Of a stretch of 64,000 bases of DNA, positions 1 to 8,856 are shown piece after piece. The DNA comes from Parabacteroides hominis. GTDB taxonomy: Bacteria > Bacteroidota > Bacteroidia > Bacteroidales > Tannerellaceae. Where the stretch lies: contig NZ_JACOOJ010000002.1 in NCBI RefSeq assembly GCF_014287585.1, forward strand, positions 124,001 through 188,000, in the 5' to 3' direction. The translations under genes were made by a program, and so were the position numbers. How positions within the stretch are numbered: position 1 is the stretch's first letter; every line of letters starts with the position of its first letter. The notes under the pieces were generated by a model. That model had not been told where the DNA came from, made no database searches, and saw only the letters and a program-made list of their open reading frames with translations.

Positions 1-747
1 ACCGTCTTTCATCCGGATGCAGCACTCTATGTTCTGCGCCTGTGCCCAACCGGCAACATCGATGACATCCTTATCACTGCGCCACACGTTATAGAAGCAA
101 GGCACGCTCTTATCATATTCCGTCCGCCGGATCGATGCGGAAACAGCAGCTACAGTCATCGATCCTGTAGAAGTACCGCTCCATCTCACCTGCCGGCCCA
201 GCCCCGGCTGTCCGTTCCAAAAGTCTCTCTCCATATCGGCGGTAACAACAATCTCACCCGTATGTTGCTCTACGATCGGACGCAGGGGATGCCCCTCCTG
301 ATCCGTAAACCGGAACACATCATAATAGGCAGGCTGCACCCTGAAATACTGGAATACATTGGCCTTTTGCGCCGTATCGGCCTCCGCCTGAATCAGGGAA
401 TTCCAGGAAGTATTCCAGGAATAAGGACAGGCAGCGTAAAAAAGGCTGGCCTCTTCCACCTGGGGATTCTGGCGCAGGTTATCAACCAGACGTATCAAAT
501 CTTCTCCGTCGGACGACTGGTGCAGCTCGTCCGGAACGTAACCGGGTATATCCGGGCTCATCTTCCCGAAGTTTACTTTGTAGACGTTCGTTATATCAAA
601 ACCCAATGGGGTTCTATAGGTGCGGATATCCACATACAAGGAATCCATCATGACCCAAAGAATGGCTACGACCAACAGCAACTCCATAAATATCCAGACA
701 TTGCTTCTGCGCTGGTTCCATATTATTTTCAGTATATGCTTAATCAT
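1..747 (-). CDS. FtsX-like ABC transporter permease, 3' part beyond window edge
   Basis: 249 codons are visible from ATG at 747, and the frame is still open at base 1, so the C-terminal part of the gene is missing. The protein starts with a basic stretch (MIKHILKIIWNQRRSN) and one strong hydrophobic segment at about residues 17-38. A soluble, presumably periplasmic, MacB_PCD-like domain follows. This is the N-terminal half of the MacB/FtsX permease family, whose C-terminal three membrane segments would lie outside the window. It starts 20 nt after the stop of a paralogous permease gene and is probably the third gene of the same sigma-54-driven operon. These permeases normally act with a cytoplasmic ATPase, which is not in this window. 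The exported substrate cannot be told from sequence. Confidence 0.85.
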   Translation of the reverse strand, partial: MIKHILKIIWNQRRSNVWIFMELLLVVAILWVMMDSLYVDIRTYRTPLGFDITNVYKVNFGKMSPDIPGYVPDELHQSSDGEDLIRLVDNLRQNPQVEEASLFYAACPYSWNTSWNSLIQAEADTAQKANVFQYFRVQPAYYDVFRFTDQEGHPLRPIVEQHTGEIVVTADMERDFWNGQPGLGRQVRWSGTSTGSMTVAAVSASIRRTEYDKSVPCFYNVWRSDKDVIDVAGWAQAQNIECCIRMKDG

Positions 748-767
748 TGTCTTATCGTATTAATGGT

Positions 768-2036
768 TTATCTATTCTCCTCTCCATCTTTCAAGGATGT
801 CACGATCTGCTGCCGGGCGACCTGCACGGCAGGAATACCGGCCGAAAGCAAATTGATCAGCAGGCTGAACAGCAATGCCAGTAAGAAAACGGCCGGCTGA
901 AAAATCATATCTCCGCTCAAGGATGTTCCGCTATCCTTCAACAGGAAGTCTTTGCAAAGCGGCAGGAACGACAACGACAAAGCCAGTCCTAAAACGCCCC
1001 CCAAAAGGGTTATGACACAGTTTTCGTACAACACCTGGCGGACAAGCACTCCGAAAGTCGCGCCGAACGCCTTGCGCACTCCCATCTCCGAACGCCGCTT
1101 CTGTACGGAAGACTGTGTTACGCCCAGCAGGTTCAGGGCCGGGACGAGCAACAGGAACAACAACAGGCCGCCTGTCTCCATCAGGTAGTCTTTCAGTTCG
1201 ACCTTAGATTGTCCTTCAGAACCGATTGCGACATCGAAACGGGTGATCGGGTTCTCGAAGAAGTTGATCTGTGCATCCTTTTTCGTGGAGTTATAGCGGG
1301 CGATCTGTCCGAGCAGCTCCTGGCGGATCGCATCGAAGTCATGGCTATCTTTTGCCAACAGGCATACGGCGAACCATCCGCACATACCCTCCGAATAGAC
1401 ATTCGACATCAGAATGTGATCAGACGTATAGGGAACCCAGACATCACCGTATGCCGTATTGGCTGCGCGGCTGACATCTTCCACCACGCCGCAAATCGTA
1501 TATGTAGCCAAATCGATGATAACAGGCTTCCCGACGACATCGGTCGTCCCATACAGATACTTCGCGATGCCCGCCGACACGACTGCCTGCGAAATAGCCG
1601 AATCGAAATCGGCCTCAGTAAAAGGCTTGCCTGCCACGAAACGGAAAGAGAAGATCTTCCAGAAGCCGGGATCGGTATATTTGATATCATAAGCCTTATA
1701 CATCCGCTTTCCCGGTATGGACAAAGGCTTCACCTGGGAGGCATATCCACAAACCGCTTCGGGCTGTTTCAGGGAGTAGAAACATTCTCTCACGGCTTCG
1801 GGTGACATATTACCCCGGTTCCAACCTTCACTCGACTGAACCTCCGTACCACTGTCCACATACATCATCCTGTCGCGGTCATTCTCCGGATAGAAGTTGG
1901 CGAACTGTATCTGGAATACCAGAACCACCACCATAATCATGGCAATGGATATTGCCGTCCCTGCAATGGATATGACGCTGACGAGCCGGTTCTCTTTCAG
2001 CATCTGGACAGCTTGTTTGACGTATTGCTTAATCAT
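768..2036 (-). CDS. FtsX-like (MacB-type) ABC transporter permease
   Basis: The 422-aa inner-membrane permease has the MacB/FtsX layout. A first membrane helix lies at about residues 17-42, a large periplasmic MacB_PCD domain at about 43-285, and three membrane segments at about 288-310, 335-360 and 380-408. The family hallmark QKRRSEMGVRKAFGA sits in the cytoplasmic loop after the second helix. The ATG lies one base after the stop of the HlyD-type adaptor gene, so translation is probably coupled. With the downstream permease it likely forms a heterodimeric export channel linked to the adaptor. Its role could be export of a toxic compound, peptide or lipid; the sequence does not decide. It is not the cell-division FtsX, which is shorter and lacks the large periplasmic domain. 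Confidence 0.88.
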   Translation of the reverse strand: MIKQYVKQAVQMLKENRLVSVISIAGTAISIAMIMVVVLVFQIQFANFYPENDRDRMMYVDSGTEVQSSEGWNRGNMSPEAVRECFYSLKQPEAVCGYASQVKPLSIPGKRMYKAYDIKYTDPGFWKIFSFRFVAGKPFTEADFDSAISQAVVSAGIAKYLYGTTDVVGKPVIIDLATYTICGVVEDVSRAANTAYGDVWVPYTSDHILMSNVYSEGMCGWFAVCLLAKDSHDFDAIRQELLGQIARYNSTKKDAQINFFENPITRFDVAIGSEGQSKVELKDYLMETGGLLLFLLLVPALNLLGVTQSSVQKRRSEMGVRKAFGATFGVLVRQVLYENCVITLLGGVLGLALSLSFLPLCKDFLLKDSGTSLSGDMIFQPAVFLLALLFSLLINLLSAGIPAVQVARQQIVTSLKDGEENR

Positions 2037-2037
2037 A

Positions 2038-3282
2038 TTATTCTAATTTCAGTTTGTTTTTATCCTTATAAGCGTTCATATCCGAGACAACGACCTCGTC
2101 GCCTTCCTGCAGGCCGCTGACCACCTCCACATACTCGAAGTTGCTGTCTCCCAACTGCACTTTGCGTTTCAACAACTGGTCGCCGTTCACGACAAAGAGT
2201 TCGTATTCCCCTTTTCCTACATAATAGGAAGAATTTGCGATACGGAGCACGTCGTCTTTCACGGCATTCATGACATAGACATCGGTCTTCAATCCGGAGC
2301 GGAGACGCCTGTGGTTATCCTCTTCCAACTGGACGGTGAAAGAGATCACGCCGTTCTTTGACAAGGGAGTCACATCGCTCACCGTGCCGTCCAGCTTGTC
2401 GCTGCCGATCTTGATAACCGCCTTGCTGCCTGCGGCAATACGGTCGCCGTAGGTATCGGCAATCTCGCCTTCGATCTTGAAGTGTGACAGGTCGGAAACG
2501 ATTGCCACCTTCGCTCCCTGTCCGATCTGCGAACCGATCTCGTTGTTCACATAGGTCAGGATCGCTTTGCGGGGCGAACGGATCTGGGCATCTTCCAACG
2601 TACGCCGTGTTTCGGCAAGGCTTTTGCGGAAGATATTCAATTCCAACTCTTTTACTTTCAGATCCGCTTCGGCAAGAGCCTGTTCGTTCTTATATTTTTG
2701 TTCGTCTTCCTTCAGTTTGAGGACACTCACGTTATAATCGAGTTCCACCTGGCGGACTTTATCGGTCGTACCGGCTCCCAAGCTGTCCAAATAGCGTTCG
2801 TTACGAAGTTCGACAGCTTTGCGATCCAGTTCCATGCGGGAGACTTTCAGGTTCATTTCCATTTCCGAAAGTTTGTTGTGGTTCGTCACGCGCTGCTGTT
2901 CCAGTTGCAGGTTCTTCATCTGTTCTTCGTCCAACTGCTTGTTATATTCCGTCTCGGCGCTCTGCAAATCCAGTTTCAGGATAGGCGTGCCGACATCGAC
3001 TGAATCCCCGCCCCGCTTATACACTTCCACGATACGGGAGTTGATCGGCGAATTGATGATCTCCTCAAACGCGGGGATCACTTTACCGGACGCACTGACC
3101 GAAACTTCGATCACTCCCTTGTCGACCTTAGAAATGTTGAGGTCTTTCCGTTTCAGACTGGTCTGAAGCATGGAGATCACCACTACGATCAGGACGATAA
3201 GACCACCGCCGACCGCTCCTATCTTGATAAACTGTTTGCGTTGTTCCTTTCTCTGTACTTCTTTTGAAATCTCTCTGTCCAT
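2038..3282 (-). CDS. HlyD/MFP-family periplasmic adaptor of an ABC exporter
   Basis: The 414-aa membrane-fusion protein would bridge the inner-membrane permeases and an outer-membrane TolC-like channel. A single membrane anchor at about residues 20-40 (GGGLIVLIVVVISML) is followed by a split biotinyl-lipoyl-like domain, a long alpha-helical hairpin (about residues 100-215, rich in E/K/L/Q) and beta-barrel domains. I start it at ATG 3282 (MDREISKEVQRKEQRK). The upstream in-frame ATG at 3363 would place the start across a sigma-54 promoter at 3342-3356 and add 27 residues unlike the family. First gene of an operon with two permeases. The promoter predicts control by an NtrC-type activator, none of which is encoded on this side of the operon; the kdp-linked activator far to the right is a less likely candidate. 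Confidence 0.9.
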   Translation of the reverse strand: MDREISKEVQRKEQRKQFIKIGAVGGGLIVLIVVVISMLQTSLKRKDLNISKVDKGVIEVSVSASGKVIPAFEEIINSPINSRIVEVYKRGGDSVDVGTPILKLDLQSAETEYNKQLDEEQMKNLQLEQQRVTNHNKLSEMEMNLKVSRMELDRKAVELRNERYLDSLGAGTTDKVRQVELDYNVSVLKLKEDEQKYKNEQALAEADLKVKELELNIFRKSLAETRRTLEDAQIRSPRKAILTYVNNEIGSQIGQGAKVAIVSDLSHFKIEGEIADTYGDRIAAGSKAVIKIGSDKLDGTVSDVTPLSKNGVISFTVQLEEDNHRRLRSGLKTDVYVMNAVKDDVLRIANSSYYVGKGEYELFVVNGDQLLKRKVQLGDSNFEYVEVVSGLQEGDEVVVSDMNAYKDKNKLKLE

Positions 3283-3341
3283 ATTTAGTATTGTTTTAAT
3301 TCTTCTTTTTCCGGCATTCCCGCCTTGACGGCTTTTACAAG

Positions 3342-3356
3342 GCAAACTCCGTGCCA
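3342..3356 (-). promoter_or_regulatory. Sigma-54 promoter of the HlyD/ABC exporter operon
   Basis: On the minus strand the sequence is TGGCACG-GAGT-TTGC, an exact match to the sigma-54 (RpoN) -24/-12 consensus TGGCACG-N4-TTGC. Transcription would start near 3330, about 48 nt before the HlyD ATG at 3282. A 13-bp dyad, GTTTT-GAG-AAAAC (3426-3438, about 100 bp upstream of that start), could be an activator site. The promoter assignment is by consensus only. Confidence 0.8.
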
Positions 3357-3487
3357 AAAACATAAATCATTGATTACGTGAAGATATGACCCGGAATAAG
3401 TGTTCAATATCGGACAGTGTGTTCGGTTTTGAGAAAACTTTTCCATCCCTGTTGTTGTTTATTCGTAACAAATTAAAACGATAAATT

Positions 3488-4336
3488 ATGAACGCTAAAA
3501 TTTCAGTCTTTACGATCTTCGCAAGTTTCGCCCTGCTCTTTGCCGGCTGTAGCAAAGACGACGAAAACATACCGGGCGGTATCGAACCTCCTAAAACAAT
3601 CCTGGATGCTTTCAAGGCCAAATATCCGGATGCACGCGACACTGAATGGACCGTCAATGACGATTATTATGTAATTGACTTTGAAAATAACTCTCTCGAT
3701 AACACCGCCTGGTTCGACCATCTCGGAGTATGGGCCATGATCAAGACGGATTTGCCGCTCAACGAGTTGCCCACAGCTATCTCGACCGATATCCGACAAG
3801 GGAAATATGCCGGTTGGAAGATTGAGGAAGCCGATACCATCGGCAGAGCCGGAATGGGAACCGTATATAAGGTAGAAGTAGAAAAGGCGGAACAGGAAAC
3901 CGACCTGTATTACACTTTATATGGTGACCTGATCAAAGCGGTCGATAATGCTAAAGATGATGTGGATCAACCGATCATCGTCCCCGAAAAAGTGGCCGGC
4001 CTGATGGAACTGACCTTCCAGGGAGCAGAGTTGCTGGATATAGAAAATACGACTTTCGGTGTACAGTTGGCGATCCTCGACGGGAAGACTTTAAAGATTG
4101 TCGAACTGACCCAGATATATACTTGGAAAAGTACGACCTGGAAAGTTTCGGAACAGGAAGTTCCGACAGTCATCATGGATGCGTTCAAAGCCTCCGAATA
4201 CGGAAGCGACCAGGTGGAATCTATCTACATGTTTATCGATGCCAACGGCGCCTTCCACAAATTCAATGTCATGCACAACGGGCAGGCTGTAACGGTCGAG
4301 TTCGATGTGTTTGGGAATATCGTTACTAACAAATAA
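3488..4336 (+). CDS. PepSY-like domain lipoprotein
   Basis: The 282-aa protein has a lipoprotein signal peptide with lipobox LLFAGC (Cys at about residue 20) followed by SKDDEN, so it is probably anchored in the outer membrane. The body holds two copies of a putative PepSY-like fold (DUF2874 type). The repeat motif is a helix such as ILDAFKAKYPDARDTEW followed by a strand such as YYVIDFENN, and again IMDAFKASEYGSDQ with a later strand. In Bacteroidales these proteins are common, secreted and of unproven function; inhibition or chaperoning of proteases has been proposed from PepSY homology. It is divergent from the exporter operon across 205 bp and ends at a strong hairpin. Confidence is high for a secreted PepSY-like lipoprotein and low for any specific role. 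Confidence 0.8.
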   Translation: MNAKISVFTIFASFALLFAGCSKDDENIPGGIEPPKTILDAFKAKYPDARDTEWTVNDDYYVIDFENNSLDNTAWFDHLGVWAMIKTDLPLNELPTAISTDIRQGKYAGWKIEEADTIGRAGMGTVYKVEVEKAEQETDLYYTLYGDLIKAVDNAKDDVDQPIIVPEKVAGLMELTFQGAELLDIENTTFGVQLAILDGKTLKIVELTQIYTWKSTTWKVSEQEVPTVIMDAFKASEYGSDQVESIYMFIDANGAFHKFNVMHNGQAVTVEFDVFGNIVTNK

Positions 4337-4338
4337 AA

Positions 4339-4400
4339 AACAGATAGGCATCGGATTCATAACGGATGCCTGTCCGTTTCCAATCCGATGCCTATTCGTT
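4339..4400. terminator. Bidirectional terminator between convergent genes
   Basis: Perfect 14-bp arms (4344-4357 and 4382-4395, core ATAGGCATCGGATT) lie around a 24-nt loop. An A-run precedes the left arm and a T-rich run follows the right arm, so the hairpin can end transcription of the PepSY lipoprotein gene (+) and the GH2 gene (-). Confidence 0.85.
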
Positions 4401-4427
4401 TTTATCGGGATGGGCAGATAATTCTAC

Positions 4428-6932
4428 CTATTCGCTGATCAATTCGATTTTTGAACTTTTCACACCCGGAGCAGAGGCTTCGAAGACGATGACGCCCGGT
4501 GTTTCTTCCGTCTGTACGATTGCTGTCAATTGTCCTTTGAAAAGGGACATCTGCGGGGCCTGGAAAGATTCGAGCGATGCAGGGTCGCCGTTGGCTGCCG
4601 CACGGTAAGAACCGGAGCCGCGGACGTTGAACTTCACCTTATGGGTGGCATCCGGACAAAGGTTACCGTTCTTGTCGACAACACGGACATTGATAAAAGA
4701 GAGGTCCTTGCCATCGGCTTTCAGACGGTCGCGGTCGGCAGTCAGTTCGATATGGTGAGGCTTGCCGGCTGTATGCACTTCCTCTTCGGCGACGGCGTTG
4801 CCATCCTTGTCATAAGCGACCACTTTCAGCGTGCCCGGTTCATATTTCGTGTCCATCCACATCAGGCGGTAGCGCTTCTGTCGCTCGAAACTCTTTTGGG
4901 CGGCTTCCGTATAGCTGCTGTCCAGTTCGATGCTCAGGTCTTTCGTGCGTTTACCCTGGCTCTTACCGTTGATAAAGAGTTCGGCTGTCGGATAATTGGT
5001 ATAAACAAAGACAGGCGTTACTTCACCTTCACGTCCAGGCCAGGTCCAGTGCGGCAGGATATGCAACGTACGCGCAGCTTTGTTCCAATGGCTGCGGTAG
5101 AGGTAGAAACGGTCTTTTGGAATACCCGCAAGGTCGATGATACCGAACAGGGAACTATGGCTTGGCCAATCCGTATAGTAAGGCGTCGGCTCACCTAAAT
5201 AATCGAAGCCGGTCCACACGAACTCACCGATGCAATACGGCAAATCTTCATGCTGTATAAAGTCGTCTTCCGGCAAGTTGGACCAACCGCAATGTTCCAC
5301 GTCGTAGCCTGAACTCTGATGATCGTCATATTTAGCCATCGCCTTACGTTCGACCGGGAATTTATAAACGCCGCGTGAACTGACCGTCGAAGCGGTTTCG
5401 CTACCTAAAATGATCCGCTGCGGCAACTTCTTATAGTTTATCTTGTATTTGAAAGGACGGTAGTTGAAACCGGGCACATCCATTACAGCCGCAAAGTTAT
5501 TGTTGACCACAGCATCCGGATTATCCATGCCTTGTGTCACGGGACGGGTAGGGTCCTCGCGATGGCAGATATCCTGCAACCACTTGGCCGTCTTGCATTC
5601 GCCTTCAGGCCACTGGTTGGGCACTTCGTTACCGATGCACCACATAACGACGCTCGGATTGTTGCGGAAGTTGTGAATCAGGTTCACCATGTCTTTCTCC
5701 GCCCATTCGTCAAACAGCAGGTTGTAGCCGTTCTTGCATTTCGCCATGTTCCACTCGTCAAAGCTCTCCGCCATAATCATCATCCCCATTTCGTCACAAG
5801 CCCTTACCAGCTCAGGCGCAGGCATGTTGTGGGAGGTACGGATCGCATTACACCCCATGTCTTTCAGGATGCGGATCTGGCGGCGGATGGCAGCATCGTT
5901 GACGGCAGCCCCCAACGGGCCGAGATCGTGATGGTTGCAGACGCCCTTAAAGACGGTCCGCTTGCCATTCAGGAAGAAGCCTTTGTCCGGTATAATCTCG
6001 ATCGAACGGATACCGAAAGGAGTCGTGTAGATATCCTTCAGCTTGTCGCCTTCATACAGACGGGTTTCTGCGGAATACAAAGCCGGCATTTCCGGCGACC
6101 ATAAGGACGGCTCCTGGATAATAAACTCCTGCTCCGCCTGGTCGTTGTTGTATTTCATCTGCGCAAGAGAAGTGCGGACAGCCGTCAACTTCTGCTTGTT
6201 CGGGTTCCATACGCTGGTTTCCACGCTGTACTTGGCGGGATCAGCCCCTTCGGGAAGAACCACTTTGGTGCGCACGTTCACTTTGGCAAACTTTTCGTTT
6301 ACCGAAGGAGTCGTGATATATGTACCCCAAACCGGGATATAGGCGTCTTCGGTCACGATCAGGTGAACATTCCGGTAAAGACCGGCTCCGGGATACCAGC
6401 GCGAAGATTCCGGCAGGTTTTCCAAACGCACTGCCAACGTGTTCTTCTGTCCGGGCTTCAGATATTTCGTGATATCGAAGTGGAAAGAGTTGTAACCATA
6501 CGGCCAATAGCCGACCTTCTGCCCGTTGATATAGACATTGGCATGGCTCATCGCCCCGTCGAACAGGATCGTCGCCCGCTTGCCTGCCTGGAACTGCGGG
6601 ACGTCTAACTCGGTGCGATACCAGCCCACACCGACAAACGGCAGCCCGCCGGTACGCCCGGCATGCTCCATCGCCTCCTTCTGGCCGTCCTGCGAGATGG
6701 CGACCTCCTGTTTATCGTTCTGGGAACTGAAAGGGCCGTAGATCGCCCAATCGTGCGGGACAGTCACGGACTGCCACTTGCTGTCGTCGAAAGCAGGTTT
6801 TATAAACTCATTGTTGTCTTCGCGCGTGAACTTCCAGTTTTTCTCCAACAAAAGCTCACTCCGCCCCTGTGCCGACAATGCCGACACACACCCAAACAAG
6901 CCTACCAAAGCTGCGAAATAGATTCTTTTCAT
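4428..6932 (-). CDS. Glycoside hydrolase family 2 (beta-galactosidase-like), secreted
   Basis: The 834-aa enzyme begins with a cleavable signal peptide (VGLFGCVSALSAQG, about residues 8-23). It has the GH2 order: N-terminal jelly-roll sugar-binding domain (WKFTREDN to about residue 210), Ig-like domain (to about 320), TIM barrel (about 320-630), then C-terminal Ig-like domains of the DUF4982 type. The predicted acid/base Glu is E436 in CIGNEVPNQWPEG. The nucleophile is E570 in YCIGEFVWTGFDYLGEP. SHNMPAPE and NHHDLGPLG motifs mark the barrel. Family members hydrolyse beta-galactosides, beta-mannosides or beta-glucuronides; the exact sugar is not fixed here, though galactosidase is the usual annotation. 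It acts in the periplasm or at the surface. It stands alone, divergent from the Dcu carrier with overlapping promoters, and is not part of a visible PUL. Confidence 0.9.
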   Translation of the reverse strand: MKRIYFAALVGLFGCVSALSAQGRSELLLEKNWKFTREDNNEFIKPAFDDSKWQSVTVPHDWAIYGPFSSQNDKQEVAISQDGQKEAMEHAGRTGGLPFVGVGWYRTELDVPQFQAGKRATILFDGAMSHANVYINGQKVGYWPYGYNSFHFDITKYLKPGQKNTLAVRLENLPESSRWYPGAGLYRNVHLIVTEDAYIPVWGTYITTPSVNEKFAKVNVRTKVVLPEGADPAKYSVETSVWNPNKQKLTAVRTSLAQMKYNNDQAEQEFIIQEPSLWSPEMPALYSAETRLYEGDKLKDIYTTPFGIRSIEIIPDKGFFLNGKRTVFKGVCNHHDLGPLGAAVNDAAIRRQIRILKDMGCNAIRTSHNMPAPELVRACDEMGMMIMAESFDEWNMAKCKNGYNLLFDEWAEKDMVNLIHNFRNNPSVVMWCIGNEVPNQWPEGECKTAKWLQDICHREDPTRPVTQGMDNPDAVVNNNFAAVMDVPGFNYRPFKYKINYKKLPQRIILGSETASTVSSRGVYKFPVERKAMAKYDDHQSSGYDVEHCGWSNLPEDDFIQHEDLPYCIGEFVWTGFDYLGEPTPYYTDWPSHSSLFGIIDLAGIPKDRFYLYRSHWNKAARTLHILPHWTWPGREGEVTPVFVYTNYPTAELFINGKSQGKRTKDLSIELDSSYTEAAQKSFERQKRYRLMWMDTKYEPGTLKVVAYDKDGNAVAEEEVHTAGKPHHIELTADRDRLKADGKDLSFINVRVVDKNGNLCPDATHKVKFNVRGSGSYRAAANGDPASLESFQAPQMSLFKGQLTAIVQTEETPGVIVFEASAPGVKSSKIELISE

Positions 6933-6965
6933 TCGTATTAATTGTTTTTGTAGTACTTAGCGCAA

Positions 6966-6973
6966 CAAAAATA
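6966..6973 (-). promoter_or_regulatory. -7 element for the GH2 gene
   Basis: The minus strand reads TATTTTTG, fitting the Bacteroidota -7 consensus TAnnTTTG, 33 nt before the GH2 ATG at 6932. It lies only 2 bp from an oppositely directed -7 element, so the two divergent promoters cannot easily be occupied together. No clear -33 element was assigned. Confidence 0.5.
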
Positions 6974-6975
6974 AT

Positions 6976-6983
6976 TAAATTTG
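6976..6983 (+). promoter_or_regulatory. -7 element for the Dcu carrier gene
   Basis: TAAATTTG matches TAnnTTTG exactly, 35 nt before the ATG at 7019. It is back-to-back with the GH2 -7 element. Confidence 0.55.
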
Positions 6984-7018
6984 CAACCTTTACAAACTAA
7001 ATCTGCATTTTACAAGAC

Positions 7019-8338
7019 ATGTTGTTACAATTACTATTCGTTTTAATTGCAATTATTATCGGAGCCCGCCTCGGCGGTATCGGTTTGGGCGTATTGGGTG
7101 GCCTGGGACTGGCTGTCCTTACTTTCGTATTCGGCCTCGAACCGACCTCCCCTCCTATCGACGTGATGCTGATGATCGTCGCTGTCATCGCAGCCGCCAG
7201 TTGCATGCAGGCAGCCGGCGGACTGGACCTGATGGTGAAATGGGCGGAAAAACTGCTGCGCAAGAATCCTTCCAAGATCACGATCCTTAGCCCGCTGGTC
7301 ACTTATATATTCACCTTCATTGCCGGGACGGGGCATGTGGCTTATTCGGTCCTTCCCGTGATAGCGGAGGTTGCAACCGAAACGAAGATACGTCCCGAAC
7401 GGCCATTAGGGATTGCCGTTATCGCTTCCCAGCAGGCGATTACGGCCAGTCCGATCTCGGCGGCGACCGTAGCATTGCTCAGCATGCTGTCGGGATATGA
7501 CATCTCATTGATGAACATTCTGATGATCTCCGTCCCCTGCACTTTAGCCGGTGTTTTGGCAGGAGCGTTCTGTTCCCTGCGCGTCGGCAAAGAGCTGACG
7601 GAAGACCCGGAATACCTGCGCCGCGTCGCAAACGGGGAGTTCACGGACGATAAATATGTGGCGAAAGGAGTCGAGAACCATCGCGCCGCCCTCCTGTCGG
7701 TGATCATATTCATAGCGGCGACAATCGGCATCGTCCTGTTCGGCTCGATGGATTCGCTGCGCCCGGTGTTCAGCCTGGCAGACGGGGCGACCCGGCAAAT
7801 GCAGATGGCGCATATCATCGAGATCCTGATGCTTTCGGCTGCCGCCCTTATCCTGCTCGCCACCCGGACGGACGGGATAAAGGCCGTGCAAGGCTCCGTC
7901 TTCTCCGCCGGCATGCAGGCAGTCGTTGCGATCTTCGGTATCGCCTGGATGGGCGACACCTTTATCGGCGGGAACATGGCGGAACTGAAAGGCTCGATCG
8001 AACATGTGGTGACGGAAATGCCGTGGCTGTTCGGCCTGGCCCTGTTCGTGATGTCCATCCTGTTGTTCAGCCAGGCGGCGACTATCCGCGCGATGTTGCC
8101 GTTGGGGATTGCCCTCGGCATATCGCCTTATATGCTGATCGCCTTATTCCCGACCGTAAACGGATATTTCTTCATCCCGAACTATCCGACCATCGTGGCC
8201 GCCATCAACTTCGACCGCACCGGAACGACGCACATCGGCAAATATCTCCTCAACCATTCGTTTATGATGCCGGGGCTGGTTGCGACCGGAGTGTCGGTTG
8301 CGTTGGGGTTGCTGATGATACAGTTGTTTCGTTTTTAG
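7019..8338 (+). CDS. dcuB: Anaerobic C4-dicarboxylate transporter (DcuA/DcuB family)
   Basis: The 439-aa polytopic inner-membrane carrier has the length and sequence of the Dcu family (DcuA about 433, DcuB about 446 aa). The start MLLQLLFVLIAIIIGARLGG and the motifs FTFIAGTGHVAYSVLPVIAEVA, GIAVIASQQAITASPISAATVALL and the C-terminal NYPTIVAAINFDRTGTTHIGKYLLNHSFMMPG are typical. It should exchange fumarate, aspartate or malate for succinate during anaerobic fumarate respiration, the usual redox sink in Bacteroidales. DcuA versus DcuB cannot be separated by eye; the dcuB symbol follows common annotation. It is a single gene behind a TAnnTTTG promoter, followed after 44 bp by an unrelated DUF6078 gene. 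Confidence 0.9.
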   Translation: MLLQLLFVLIAIIIGARLGGIGLGVLGGLGLAVLTFVFGLEPTSPPIDVMLMIVAVIAAASCMQAAGGLDLMVKWAEKLLRKNPSKITILSPLVTYIFTFIAGTGHVAYSVLPVIAEVATETKIRPERPLGIAVIASQQAITASPISAATVALLSMLSGYDISLMNILMISVPCTLAGVLAGAFCSLRVGKELTEDPEYLRRVANGEFTDDKYVAKGVENHRAALLSVIIFIAATIGIVLFGSMDSLRPVFSLADGATRQMQMAHIIEILMLSAAALILLATRTDGIKAVQGSVFSAGMQAVVAIFGIAWMGDTFIGGNMAELKGSIEHVVTEMPWLFGLALFVMSILLFSQAATIRAMLPLGIALGISPYMLIALFPTVNGYFFIPNYPTIVAAINFDRTGTTHIGKYLLNHSFMMPGLVATGVSVALGLLMIQLFRF

Positions 8339-8382
8339 GCATACATTATATATTATAGATCATCTTAAATAGTAATTCTATC

Positions 8383-8814
8383 ATGATTAAATTCGATTAT
8401 TCCCAAGTCCCTTACAATTACGGAGCATGCGCCGCAGACAATTGCCCCAAGTCTTCTACCTGCCTCCAGCATCTGGCATTGGAGCATGCCCCGGCAAAAC
8501 CGGCATTCCTGCTGACTTTAAGCCCGGCTGCAATCAAAAACATAAAGGGAGATTGCAAATATTACCGCCCGAACATAGAAATCCGCTATGCCAAGGGCTT
8601 CCTGAACCTGATCGGCTCTCTGAAAGTAAATGCCGCCCAAACATTCCGCTGCAGGCTTATCTCCCACTTCGGACGCAAGAATTATTATCTTGCACGCAAA
8701 GGGGAATGGCTGATCCATCCTACAGAACAGCAGTACATCATCAAGCAGGCAAAAGAACTTGGGCTTGAAACGAATGATTACTTCGACGGTTATATCGACG
8801 GCTACGACTGGTAA
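8383..8814 (+). CDS. DUF6078 family protein
   Basis: The 143-aa cytoplasmic-looking protein has no signal or membrane segment. It has the features I associate with Bacteroidota DUF6078: a FDYSQVPYNYG start, a cysteine cluster with spacing C-x4-C-x5-C (residues about 15-30, CAADNCPKSSTC) followed by LQHLALEH, a further CKYYRP, and the closing YFDGYIDGYDW. The cysteines might bind a metal, but that is inference. Function is unknown. It lies 44 bp after the Dcu gene on the same strand and is followed by the 22-bp repeat array. Confidence 0.75.
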   Translation: MIKFDYSQVPYNYGACAADNCPKSSTCLQHLALEHAPAKPAFLLTLSPAAIKNIKGDCKYYRPNIEIRYAKGFLNLIGSLKVNAAQTFRCRLISHFGRKNYYLARKGEWLIHPTEQQYIIKQAKELGLETNDYFDGYIDGYDW

Positions 8815-8856
8815 AAAGAGAGGCAAAACATAGGTATTTATCTAATTAAACTACAG

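Noticed and set aside
262..900. Long plus-strand ORF opposite the FtsX permease genes
   Set aside because: Antisense shadow of the permease codons without a recognisable product; the same holds for the long antisense ORFs over the histidine kinase (10758-12407) and nrfA (25183-26301).
3283..3363. Upstream start of the HlyD-type adaptor at 3363
   Set aside because: It would place the start codon upstream of the -24/-12 promoter that drives the gene.
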